DNA from: DATAQC01 sp046263055
GTDB taxonomy: Bacteria; Actinomycetota; Acidimicrobiia; Acidimicrobiales; AC-14
DNA length: 30,165 bases
NCBI GenBank assembly: GCA_046263055.1
Contig: JBHELO010000128.1
Span: 1 to 30,165, forward strand
Direction: 5' to 3'
The number at the start of each line of letters is the position of its first letter. Position 1 is the first letter of the stretch. Shown here piece after piece: positions 20,906 through 28,214 of the stretch. The position numbers and the translations under genes are program-made. The notes beneath the pieces are model-generated. The model was not told the origin of the DNA. It searched no databases and saw only the letters and a program-made list of their open reading frames with translations.

Positions 20906-23215
20906 CTATCGGGCGGCGGCCACCCGGCCGTACAAGGTCGTGCGCTGCTCCAGGGCGCGTCCGGGCGGCAGCATGGCCGTGAACCCCTCCTCGTCCATGC
21001 GCTGGCCGTGGACGGCGCCCGCGGCCCGGGAGATGTTCTCGTCCATGAGGGTCCCGCCCAGGTCGTTGGCGCCGGCGGCCAGCACCTGGCGGGCGCCGGC
21101 GGCGCCCAGCTTCACCCACGACACCTGGACGTTGGGGATCAGCTCCCGGTAGGCGATGCGGGCCACCGCGTGCATCAGCAGCACCTCCCGGAAGGTCGGC
21201 CCCCGTCGGGCCCGGCCCTCCAGCCACAGGGGCGCCGCCATGTGCACGAAGGGCAGCGGGACGAACTCGGTGAACCCGCCCGTCTCCGCCTGCAGAGCCC
21301 GGGTGCGCACCAGGTGGCGGGCCCAGCTCCGGGGCGACTCCACCGCTCCGAACATGATGGTGACGTTGGACCGCAGCCCCACGCGGTGGGCGGTGCGGTG
21401 GGCGTCGAGCCACTGGGCGGTGTCGATCTTGTCGGGACACAAGACGGCCCGGACCTCGTCGTCGAGGATCTCGGCCGCCGTCCCCGGCAGGGACCGCAGC
21501 CCGGCGTCCATCAGCCGCCGCAGGTAGTCGGCCAACGGCTCGCCCAGGCGCCGGGCCCCCTCGGTGACCTCCAGGGCGGTGAACCCGTGCACGTGGATCC
21601 CGGGGGCCGCCTCCTTCACCGCCCGGCACACGTCCAGGTAGTAGTCGCCGTCGAAGCTGGGGTGGATGCCGCCCTGGAGACACACCTCGGTGGCCCCCGC
21701 GTCCCACGCCTCGGCCACCCGACGGGAGATCTCGTCGAGGCCCAGCAGGTAGGGGCTGCCCCGCAGGTTGAGCGACAGAGGGCCCTTGGAGAAGGCGCAG
21801 AACCGGCACTTGAACGTGCACACGTTGGTGTAGTTGATGTTGCGGTTGGCCACCCAGGTGACGGCGTCCCCCGCGATCCGCCGGCGCAGGTCGTCGGCCA
21901 CCTCGGCCACCGCCGCCACCTCCGGGCCCCGGGCCGAGAACAGGGTGACGATCTCGTCCTCGCCCACGTCGGCGCCGGAGGCCACGGCGTCGAGCACGTC
22001 CGCCACCGGCCCACCCCGGCCACCGCCGGCGGCCGGGGCGGCCGGGGCGGCTGCCGGGGCGGCTGCCGGCGCCAGGATCGTCGGCGGGGGGGCGTCGGCC
22101 CCCGACCACCACTCGTCGTCGCGAGCGAGGCCCTCGGCGTCGGACCGGGCCAGCACCGACCGCCGCACGCCGGCGTCGAGCCACCGGGCACCGGCGGCCA
22201 CGAAGGCCGGGTAGGCGGTCAGGCGGGGCGCCAGCACCCGGCCTCGCGCCTCGGTGGCCCGGCGCAGGCGGTCGACCGTCGGCCACGCCCGCTCCGGGTT
22301 CACGTGGTCGGGGGTCACGGGTGATACGCCGCCCCAGTCGTCGATGCCGGCGTCGAGGAGGCGCCCGAAGTCGTCGGACAGGTTGGGCGGGGCCTGCAGG
22401 TGGACGTCGTCGGGCAGCACCAGTCGGGCGGCGGCCACCGTCCACAGGTACTCGTCGGTCGGGCAGGGCGGCGCCGAGTGCATGGCCGTGCCCGCCTTGG
22501 GCAGGAAGTTCTGGACGATCACCTCCTGGACGTGGCCGTGGCGGCGGTGGCTGGCGGCGATGGCCTCCAGGGCCTCCAGCCGGTCGGCCCGGCTCTCGCC
22601 GATCCCCACCAGGATGCCGGTGGTGAACGGGATGGCCTGCTCGCCGGCCGCCTCCAGCGTGGCCAGGCGACGCTCGGGCACCTTGTCGGGGGCCCCCCGG
22701 TGGCAGGCCAGGTCGGGGTTGAGCGACTCCAGCATCATGCCCTGCGACGCCGACACCGCCCGCAACCGGGCCAGGTCGTGGCCGTCCAGGGCGCCGGCGT
22801 TGGCGTGGGGGAGCAGGCCGGTCTCGTGCAGCACCGCCCGGCAGGCGGCCACCAGGTAGTCGACGGTGGAGGCGTAGCCGTGCCCGTCAAGCCACTGCCG
22901 GGCTGGCGGCCAGCGGTCCTCGGGGGCCTCGCCCAGGGTGAAGAGGGCCTCGTGGCACCCCGCCGCCGCCCCCGCCCGGGCGATGGCCAGCACCTCGTCG
23001 ACCGACAGGAAGGGCGCCTCCACCCGGGCCGGGGCGGTGGCGAACGTGCAGTACCCACAGCGGTCCCGGCACAGCCGGGTCAGGGGCACGAACACCTTGG
23101 GCGACCAGGTCACCCGGGCCCCGAACAGGGACCGGCACCGGGCGGCGGCGGCATGGAGCACCTCGCCCAGGGGGGCGTCGGCCAGCGCCGACGGGGCCAT
23201 CCGGTCCGCGGTCAC
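20906..23215 (-). CDS. fbiC: 7,8-didemethyl-8-hydroxy-5-deazariboflavin synthase FbiC (fused CofG-CofH)
   Basis: The 769-aa protein makes the deazaflavin chromophore Fo of coenzyme F420 from tyrosine and a flavin-pathway intermediate. It contains two radical-SAM halves. CofG-like: Cys49, Cys53, Cys56 in CRDRCGYC, then FTLGEAPED and NPDLACHRGAPDK. CofH-like: Cys466, Cys470, Cys473 in CTFKCRFC, then ATEVCLQGGIHP, TAAEILDDEVR and GGTLMDENISRAAGA. An Ala/Pro-rich linker lies at about 375-405. Both halves and all six cluster Cys are intact, as in other actinobacterial FbiC. GTG 23215 has TAGGGT 6 nt upstream. The other F420 genes (fbiA, fbiB, fbiD) are not in the window. Presence of Fo synthase implies F420-dependent redox enzymes elsewhere. 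Confidence 0.96.
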   Translation of the reverse strand: MTADRMAPSALADAPLGEVLHAAAARCRSLFGARVTWSPKVFVPLTRLCRDRCGYCTFATAPARVEAPFLSVDEVLAIARAGAAAGCHEALFTLGEAPEDRWPPARQWLDGHGYASTVDYLVAACRAVLHETGLLPHANAGALDGHDLARLRAVSASQGMMLESLNPDLACHRGAPDKVPERRLATLEAAGEQAIPFTTGILVGIGESRADRLEALEAIAASHRRHGHVQEVIVQNFLPKAGTAMHSAPPCPTDEYLWTVAAARLVLPDDVHLQAPPNLSDDFGRLLDAGIDDWGGVSPVTPDHVNPERAWPTVDRLRRATEARGRVLAPRLTAYPAFVAAGARWLDAGVRRSVLARSDAEGLARDDEWWSGADAPPPTILAPAAAPAAAPAAPAAGGGRGGPVADVLDAVASGADVGEDEIVTLFSARGPEVAAVAEVADDLRRRIAGDAVTWVANRNINYTNVCTFKCRFCAFSKGPLSLNLRGSPYLLGLDEISRRVAEAWDAGATEVCLQGGIHPSFDGDYYLDVCRAVKEAAPGIHVHGFTALEVTEGARRLGEPLADYLRRLMDAGLRSLPGTAAEILDDEVRAVLCPDKIDTAQWLDAHRTAHRVGLRSNVTIMFGAVESPRSWARHLVRTRALQAETGGFTEFVPLPFVHMAAPLWLEGRARRGPTFREVLLMHAVARIAYRELIPNVQVSWVKLGAAGARQVLAAGANDLGGTLMDENISRAAGAVHGQRMDEEGFTAMLPPGRALEQRTTLYGRVAAAR

Positions 23216-23221
23216 CGCCTC

Positions 23222-23227
23222 ACCCTA
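23222..23227 (-). promoter_or_regulatory. Putative leaderless -10 element of fbiC
   Basis: TAGGGT on the minus strand (23227 to 23222) ends 6 nt before the GTG at 23215. The intervening GAGGCG is too close to serve as a Shine-Dalgarno, so a leaderless transcript is likely. Confidence 0.5.
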
Positions 23228-23268
23228 GAAGCATCCCGGCGGGTACCCCGCCTCTCGGGGCCCAGCAC

Positions 23269-23300
23269 GTCGTCCCGGAGAGGCGTCGTCCCGGAGAGGC
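23269..23300. repeat. Two 16-bp tandem repeats in the fbiC divergent gap
   Basis: GTCGTCCCGGAGAGGC occurs twice head to tail (23269-23284, 23285-23300), followed by a diverged partial copy. It lies 45-55 bp upstream of the fbiC -10 and could be a regulator-binding array or simple slippage. The rest of the 226-bp gap holds no gene that I can see. Confidence 0.8.
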
Positions 23301-23429
23301 GGCGTCCCCAGGCCGCCGTATCCGCATTGCATCGGGAGTACCGCCGAGGTCCTGGGCGACGAGGCGGGCGAGGCCCTATCTCTCCTGGCCGCCGCCCGCT
23401 GACCCGGGGGGACTGCGGGAACCGGGCGG

Positions 23430-23435
23430 TATCTT
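23430..23435 (+). promoter_or_regulatory. Putative leaderless -10 element of the 197-aa protein gene
   Basis: TATCTT at 23430-23435 ends 6 nt before the ATG at 23442. It is one of the more AT-rich hexamers in the area and no Shine-Dalgarno precedes the ATG. Confidence 0.5.
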
Positions 23436-23441
23436 GGGCGG

Positions 23442-24035
23442 ATGGTGACGTACCGGCTGGTGTGGCAGGAGCCAGGCCGGAAGGGTCGCAAGCGCACGGC
23501 GCCGTGGGCCCAGATCCTGGAGCCGCTCCAGGAGCGCCCGGGAGACTGGGCCGCCATCGCCACCTACGACGGGGAGACCAGCGCATACCGGGTGGCTCGC
23601 GAGCTCCGGTCCACCACCGACCTGCCGCCCGGACGGTGGGAGTTCGCGGCCGAGCGCCAGCATGGCGGGGGCAGCCGGCTGTTCGCCCGCCTGGTGGCCA
23701 CCGGGCGGGTGGCGGTGTGGGAGGCGTCCTCGGACCACGAGGCCGTGCTCCTCGCCTTGCGCGCCACGTCCGCCCTGGTGGCCTCCACGTCGGCGGCCCA
23801 GGTCGTGGACATCCTGGGCGCCCTGGTGGGGGACCTGGGGGGCACCGTGGTCCCGGCCGCCGCCGAAGACCCGTGGGCCCTGCCCGTCGACCTGTCGTTC
23901 GGTGAGTCGCCCCCGCTCCTTCCCGCCGCCGAACCCCGGAGCGTGGCCCGCCTGCGCCTCGAGGAGTTGTTGCCGGGGGTGGTGGAGGACGCCCGGCGCA
24001 TGGTGGCCGCCCACCGCCGGTCCGGCCCCGTCTAG
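23442..24035 (+). CDS. Uncharacterised two-module cytosolic protein
   Basis: The 197-aa protein has an N-terminal basic module (VTYRLVWQEPGRKGRKR, then WAQILEPLQERPGDWAAIATY and RSTTDLPPGRWEFAAER, to about residue 72). A second module follows, beginning near SDHEAVLLALRATSALVAST and ending with SVARLRLEELLPGVVEDARRMV. The first module could bind nucleic acid or a partner through its basic strand and its Trp residues. The second contains the recurring pattern ALPVDLSFGESPPLLP, which I have seen in actinobacterial proteins but cannot name. No signal peptide or TM segment. It is divergent from fbiC and is followed by the LmeA-like gene on the same strand; the two are probably co-transcribed. Function unknown. 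Confidence 0.75.
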   Translation: MVTYRLVWQEPGRKGRKRTAPWAQILEPLQERPGDWAAIATYDGETSAYRVARELRSTTDLPPGRWEFAAERQHGGGSRLFARLVATGRVAVWEASSDHEAVLLALRATSALVASTSAAQVVDILGALVGDLGGTVVPAAAEDPWALPVDLSFGESPPLLPAAEPRSVARLRLEELLPGVVEDARRMVAAHRRSGPV

Positions 24036-24043
24036 GCCGCCGC

Positions 24044-24685
24044 CTGCGAACGCTCCTTCTCCTCGTCGTCGTGGTCGGCCTGCTGGTGGCGGCCGACGTG
24101 GGCGCCCGCGCCGCCGCCGAGGCGCAGCTCGAGTCGCGCATCCGCAGTTCGGTCCCGGGCGCCACCTCCGCCTCGGTGTCGATCCGGTCGTTCCCCTTCC
24201 TGGGCCGCCTGGCCGTCTCCGGGCACGTGCCCGAGTTACGGGCCACGGCGGCGGGGGTCACCGTCTCCCGGCTGCGGCTGGACAGCATCACGGTGGACCT
24301 GCACGACGTGCAGCTGGACCGGGGCCGGCTCCTGCGGGACCGCCAGGTGGACATCCTGGGCATCGGCCGGGGCCTGGCCACCGCCGACGTGACCCAGGCC
24401 GACCTGCGGAGCGCCCTCGACGGCCTTCCCGTGGTCCTGGGCAACGGCACCATCTCGGTGAGCGTGGGCAGCGTGCGGGCGAGGGTGACGGCCACGGTGA
24501 AGGACAACGTGCTGCGACTGTCGGCCGCCGGCTTCACCGCCCCACCGTTGACGATCCCGAAGCTGCCGCTGCTCCCCTGCGTGACCCAGGCGGTGGCGGT
24601 GCCCGGACGGCTGCACCTCGACTGCGCGGTGGACCAGGTGCCCCAGGAGCTCCTGCGGCGGGTCAACAGCACCATCTCCGGATAA
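24044..24685 (+). CDS. LmeA-like (DUF2993) lipid-binding protein
   Basis: An N-terminal hydrophobic anchor (LLLLVVVVGLLVAADVG) is followed by AAEAQLESRIRSSVPGATSA and strand-rich repeats such as VSIRSFPFLGRLAVSGHV, LRLDSITVDLHDVQ and ISVSVGSVRARVTATV. This is the DUF2993/LmeA layout: an exported, membrane-tethered beta-rich protein that binds phospholipid and supports lipomannan elongation in mycobacteria. A missing conventional start is notable: the full anchor needs the CTG at 24044 (213 aa), while GTG 24071 (204 aa) would cut the hydrophobic segment and its basic flank. The stop is just before a hairpin shared with the convergent pgl gene. Role here is inferred from the family. Confidence 0.8.
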   Translation: MRTLLLLVVVVGLLVAADVGARAAAEAQLESRIRSSVPGATSASVSIRSFPFLGRLAVSGHVPELRATAAGVTVSRLRLDSITVDLHDVQLDRGRLLRDRQVDILGIGRGLATADVTQADLRSALDGLPVVLGNGTISVSVGSVRARVTATVKDNVLRLSAAGFTAPPLTIPKLPLLPCVTQAVAVPGRLHLDCAVDQVPQELLRRVNSTISG

Positions 24686-24690
24686 GGGCC

Positions 24691-24721
24691 GTCGGGCCCC
24701 GTGGGCGGGGACGGGCCCGAC
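24691..24721. terminator. Putative bidirectional terminator between LmeA-like gene and pgl
   Basis: GTCGGGCCC at 24691-24699 pairs with GGGCCCGAC at 24713-24721; the loop can form inner C-G pairs. It lies between two convergent stops, only 38 bp apart, and is symmetrical, so it could serve both directions. No T-tract is seen. Confidence 0.6.
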
Positions 24722-24723
24722 CG

Positions 24724-25389
24724 TCAGCCGGCGGCCTCGTGGTCGACCAGCCACACCACCCGGTCGGCCCGCACCCGGGTGGCGGGCAAGCCGGGGTCGT
24801 CGCGGCACACACCGGCGAACGCCTCGCGCTTGGCCGCGCCGGCCACCGTGAACACCACCAGCCGGGCCCGGGCGATGGCGGAGAAGGTCAGGGTCATGCG
24901 CTGGTGGGGGTTGGCCCCGGTGGGGTCCTCGTTGAGGACCACCAGGCGGCCGGGATCGGCGTCGAGGGCCGCCGAACCCGGGAACAGTGACGCGGTGTGG
25001 CCGTCGGGGCCCAGCCCGAGATGGACGAGGTCCAGGCGGCCGGCCTGGGCCAGGCGCTGCTGGTAGGGATCGGGGCCGTCCTCGCAGCGCATCGGGTAGA
25101 CGGCGTTGGCCGCCCCCACCCGCTCGAGGAGCGTCTGGCGCACAAGGCGCTCGTTGGAGGCGGGGTGGTCAGGGGAGACGCAGCGCTCGTCGCCCCAGTA
25201 CACGTCCACCTGCCACCAGTCCACGGCCGCCGCACCGTCGGCCGCCAGCCGCTCGTAGCACCGCCCGGCGGTGGGCCCGCCCGAGAGCACCAGGGAGAAG
25301 CTCTCCGACTCCCGGCCCCGGAAGGCGTCGATGACGGCGGCCGAGAATGCGGAGGCCACGTCGTCGACCACCACCAGTTCGCCGATCAC
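24724..25389 (-). CDS. pgl: 6-phosphogluconolactonase
   Basis: The 221-aa enzyme hydrolyses 6-phosphogluconolactone, the product of Zwf, in the oxidative pentose-phosphate pathway. Family motifs: SLVLSGGPTAGRCYERLA near residue 33, VDVYWGDERCVSPDHPASNE in the centre, LVHLGLGPDGHTASLFPGS, and MTLTFSAIARARLVVFTV with AKREAF towards the end. The size is typical. GTG 25389 overlaps the opcA stop (GTGA at 25389-25386), so translation is coupled. It is the last gene of zwf-opcA-pgl, followed by a symmetrical hairpin. Confidence 0.94.
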   Translation of the reverse strand: MIGELVVVDDVASAFSAAVIDAFRGRESESFSLVLSGGPTAGRCYERLAADGAAAVDWWQVDVYWGDERCVSPDHPASNERLVRQTLLERVGAANAVYPMRCEDGPDPYQQRLAQAGRLDLVHLGLGPDGHTASLFPGSAALDADPGRLVVLNEDPTGANPHQRMTLTFSAIARARLVVFTVAGAAKREAFAGVCRDDPGLPATRVRADRVVWLVDHEAAG

Positions 25390-26471
25390 CCGACCCCTTC
25401 CGCGCCCGGGGAGGCGGCGCCGGCGGGCCCCCAGGCCGAGGCCAGGTCGAGGGCGCCGGCCAGGGCCCGCCGGTAGGTGGGGTCGTCGTGAGGCCCGGTG
25501 AGGGCCTGGGCCAGGGACAGCGCCGGCCACTGGCGACGCATGCGCACGACCTGGCGGACGCACGGGCCGGCGTCGATGTCGATGCACGACTCGATGGTGC
25601 GGTCGGGACCGGGCCGCTCCACCACGAACTCCCCGGACCGGCCCTCGGCCTCGGCCGACAGCCGGATGGACACGTGCTCGGCGGGCGACAGGGTCACCGC
25701 GCCGAGGGGGAGGCCCAGGCTGCGCTGGAGCCACCCTCCGAGCAGGTGGCGGGGACCGGCGTGGCCGGCCACCGTCACCCGGCGGACGCCCGAGAGGAAG
25801 GGGCGGTTGACGCCGCCCTCGAACAGGCCGGCCAGCAGGCTCCGCCACGGGGCCAGCCGCACCCAGGACAGGTCGGCCACCGAGGAGCCCCGGCTGAGGA
25901 ACGCGATGCGCCGCAGCAGGTCGTGGCTCTCGGGCACGGCCCGGCTGTCCACCACGAGGCGGTCGGTGATGCCGAGGAGGGGGTCACCGGGCGCCGGCAG
26001 CCGGGACGGCATCCAGACCACCACCGGCACCTCGGGCAGGGTGAACGGCCCCACCACCGAGTCCAGGTGGTGGCGGGCCCGGCCCCGCACCCGCAGGACC
26101 ACGTCCTCGTAGCAGATGGCGGTGCCCTGGCGCTCCATGACGTGCACGGAGGCGTTGGCGTCGAGCCCGCTGCGGTCGCCGTCGCCGCCCCTCTCGTCGC
26201 CCGCCCTCTCGTCGTCACCCACCACCAGGACGATCGTGCGCGACGGGTGGCGGGAGCCCAGGTCGGACACGACCTCGAGGGCGGCGTCGGCCTGCAGGTG
26301 GTCGTCCACCACCGCCACCAGCGTGAGGACCGACGTGCGCACCGCCGCCCGCTGCTCGTGGCGGCGAAGGTCGGAGAGGGCGGCCTCCACCTGGCCGACG
26401 CTCACGTCGTCCGCCTCCCACGAGCCGATGGTGGTGACCGAGCCGCTGCCCACGGTCAGGGCGTTCGCCAC
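25386..26471 (-). CDS. opcA: Glucose-6-phosphate dehydrogenase assembly protein OpcA
   Basis: The 361-aa protein matches OpcA, which binds Zwf and activates it allosterically or promotes its assembly. Recognisable parts are RTSVLTLVAVVDD near residue 45, SRTIVLVVGDD, the ICYEDVVLRVRGRARHHLDSVV block, LPEVPVVVWMPSRLP, LVVDSRAVP, and the later WVRLAPWRSLLAGLFE. A short Asp/Gly-rich insertion (DERAGDERGGDGDR) breaks the N-terminal domain at ~87-100. GTG 26471 lies inside the last codons of zwf (16-base overlap), and the stop overlaps pgl, so the three are one translational unit. The usual actinobacterial order is kept. Confidence 0.93.
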   Translation of the reverse strand: MANALTVGSGSVTTIGSWEADDVSVGQVEAALSDLRRHEQRAAVRTSVLTLVAVVDDHLQADAALEVVSDLGSRHPSRTIVLVVGDDERAGDERGGDGDRSGLDANASVHVMERQGTAICYEDVVLRVRGRARHHLDSVVGPFTLPEVPVVVWMPSRLPAPGDPLLGITDRLVVDSRAVPESHDLLRRIAFLSRGSSVADLSWVRLAPWRSLLAGLFEGGVNRPFLSGVRRVTVAGHAGPRHLLGGWLQRSLGLPLGAVTLSPAEHVSIRLSAEAEGRSGEFVVERPGPDRTIESCIDIDAGPCVRQVVRMRRQWPALSLAQALTGPHDDPTYRRALAGALDLASAWGPAGAASPGAEGVG

Positions 26472-27988
26472 CGGCGGCCGTCCTCCCCCAGGAGGCGGTC
26501 GGCCTCGGGCGGCCCCCAGGTGCCGGACTCGTAGCGCGACAGGGGAGCGTCACCCTCCTCCCAGGCAGCCAGCACCGGGTCGCAGATGCGCCACGCCTGC
26601 TCGACCTCGTCGGCGCGGATGAAGAGCGTGGGGTCGCCCACCAGTGCGTCGAGGAGCAGGCGCTCATAGGCCTCGGGTGTCTCCTCCAAGAAGGCGGCGC
26701 CGTAGAAGAAGTCCATGGACACCGACCTCACGGTGAACGCCTGGCCCGGCACCTTGGCCCCGAAGCGGAGGGTGATGCCCTCGTCGGGCTGGATCCGCAG
26801 CACCAGGAGGTCGGAGTCGAGGCCCTCGGCCTGGCTGGCCGCGAAGGGGAGGTGGGGGACCTCCTTGAACTGCATGGCCACCTCGGTGACCCGCTTGGGC
26901 AGGCGCTTGCCGGTGCGCACGTACACGGGCACGCCGGCCCACCGCCAGTTGTCCACGTGCAGGCGCATGGCCACGTACGTCTCGGTGAGGCTGTGGGGGT
27001 GGACGCCCTCCTCCTCCCGGTAGCCCGGCACCTCGGCGCCCTGCACCCAGCCCCGGCGGTACTGGCCCCGCACGACCTCGGTGGCCACCTGGTCGGGCTC
27101 GAATACGTCCACCGCCCGCAAGGCCTTCACCTTCTCGTCCCGGATGCCGTCGGCGTCGAAGGTGGCGGGCGGCTCCATGAGGGTGAGGGCGAGCACCTGC
27201 ATCACGTGGTTCTGGACGATGTCGCGCAAGGCCCCGGCCGTCTCGTAGAACCCGCCGCGGTGGCCCACGCCGAGCGACTCGGTGACGGTGATCTGCACGT
27301 GGTCCACGTAGCGCCGGTTCCACACCGGTTCGAAGATGGCGTTGGCGAAGCGCAGGGCGAGGACGTTCTGGACCGTCTCCTTCCCCAGGTAGTGGTCGAT
27401 CCGGTAGACCTGGGACTCGTCGAAGGCGGCGTGCACGGTGCCGTCCAGGGCGGCGGCGCTGGCCTCGTCGTGGCCGTAGGGCTTCTCGATGACGATGCGC
27501 ACGAAGGCGCCGTCCCGCTCCGGCCGGTTGAGCCCGGCCGCGCCGAGGGCGGCGGCGATCACCGGGAAGGTGGCGGGCGGGGTGGCCAGGTAGTACAGGC
27601 GGTTGCCCGACGCGCCCCGGTCCCGATCCAGGTCGGCGAACACCTCGCGCAGGCGCGCGTAGGTGACGGGGTCGCCGTAGCCGCCGGCCACGTAGCGGAA
27701 GCCGCCTCCCGAGAAGGCGTCCCACACGTGCTTGGCCTCGTCACCCCCGCCGCCGCCCTCCTCCACGAGGGTGCGCATGCGCTCCCGGAAGTCCTCGTCG
27801 TCCATCGGCGTGCGGCCCACGCCCACCACCGAGAACCCGCCGGGCAGCAGGTGGCGGAGGGCCAGCTGCTCGATGGCAGGCATGAGCTTGCGGCTGGTGA
27901 GGTCGCCCGAGGCCCCGAACACCACCAGCACCGCCGGCGGGGCCACCCGGGCCAGCGTCGGCTCCAGCAGCGGGTTGTCGTCCGTCAT
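26456..27988 (-). CDS. zwf: Glucose-6-phosphate 1-dehydrogenase
   Basis: The 510-aa enzyme oxidises glucose-6-phosphate to 6-phosphogluconolactone with NADP. It has the coenzyme loop GASGDLTSRK at residues 25-34, IVIEKPYGHD, and the catalytic RIDHYLGKE (Asp198 to Glu204; Lys203 contacts the substrate). Further family blocks are FANAIFEPVWNRRYVDHVQIT, with MQVLALTLMEPP and YVRTGKRLPKRVTEVA later. Length is normal. A short Gly-rich loop (EEGGGGGDE) follows the first domain. ATG 27988 has neither a good Shine-Dalgarno nor an adjacent -10; a TAGCAT at 28101-28096 may give a ~100-nt leader. Its stop lies inside opcA. NADPH from this operon would feed F420 and biosynthetic reactions (inference). 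Confidence 0.96.
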   Translation of the reverse strand: MTDDNPLLEPTLARVAPPAVLVVFGASGDLTSRKLMPAIEQLALRHLLPGGFSVVGVGRTPMDDEDFRERMRTLVEEGGGGGDEAKHVWDAFSGGGFRYVAGGYGDPVTYARLREVFADLDRDRGASGNRLYYLATPPATFPVIAAALGAAGLNRPERDGAFVRIVIEKPYGHDEASAAALDGTVHAAFDESQVYRIDHYLGKETVQNVLALRFANAIFEPVWNRRYVDHVQITVTESLGVGHRGGFYETAGALRDIVQNHVMQVLALTLMEPPATFDADGIRDEKVKALRAVDVFEPDQVATEVVRGQYRRGWVQGAEVPGYREEEGVHPHSLTETYVAMRLHVDNWRWAGVPVYVRTGKRLPKRVTEVAMQFKEVPHLPFAASQAEGLDSDLLVLRIQPDEGITLRFGAKVPGQAFTVRSVSMDFFYGAAFLEETPEAYERLLLDALVGDPTLFIRADEVEQAWRICDPVLAAWEEGDAPLSRYESGTWGPPEADRLLGEDGRRWRTP

Positions 27989-28095
27989 GGCGCTGGGTGC
28001 GGCAACGGGTGCTCCTCGCGGGCTGGGGACCGGCCGGCGCCCGTGTCTCGGCGCCCGCCGGCAACCGACGAGCGCCTCGGGCGGCGCGCCGACCG

Positions 28096-28101
28096 ATGCT
28101 A
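28096..28101 (-). promoter_or_regulatory. Candidate -10 element of the zwf-opcA-pgl operon
   Basis: TAGCAT on the minus strand (28101 to 28096) is the only TAnnnT hexamer I noticed in the 226 bp between zwf and the FIST gene stop. It would leave a leader of about 100 nt. The rest of the gap (27989-28214) shows no gene. Confidence 0.3.
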
Positions 28102-28214
28102 TGGCACCCGGGGCGGCCGGGCGCCACCGGTCGTGGAGGGACGAGCTGCCCAGGCGGGGGATGCCGGCAGCGGGTGTAGCCGGGGGGCTCCACCACCCGG
28201 GGCCACCTGGGGTG

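Noticed and set aside
27989..28214. Small gene or structured RNA between the FIST gene and zwf
   Set aside because: I found no start with ribosome-binding site, no tRNA-like arm and only imperfect G/C-rich pairings; apart from a candidate zwf -10, nothing can be supported.
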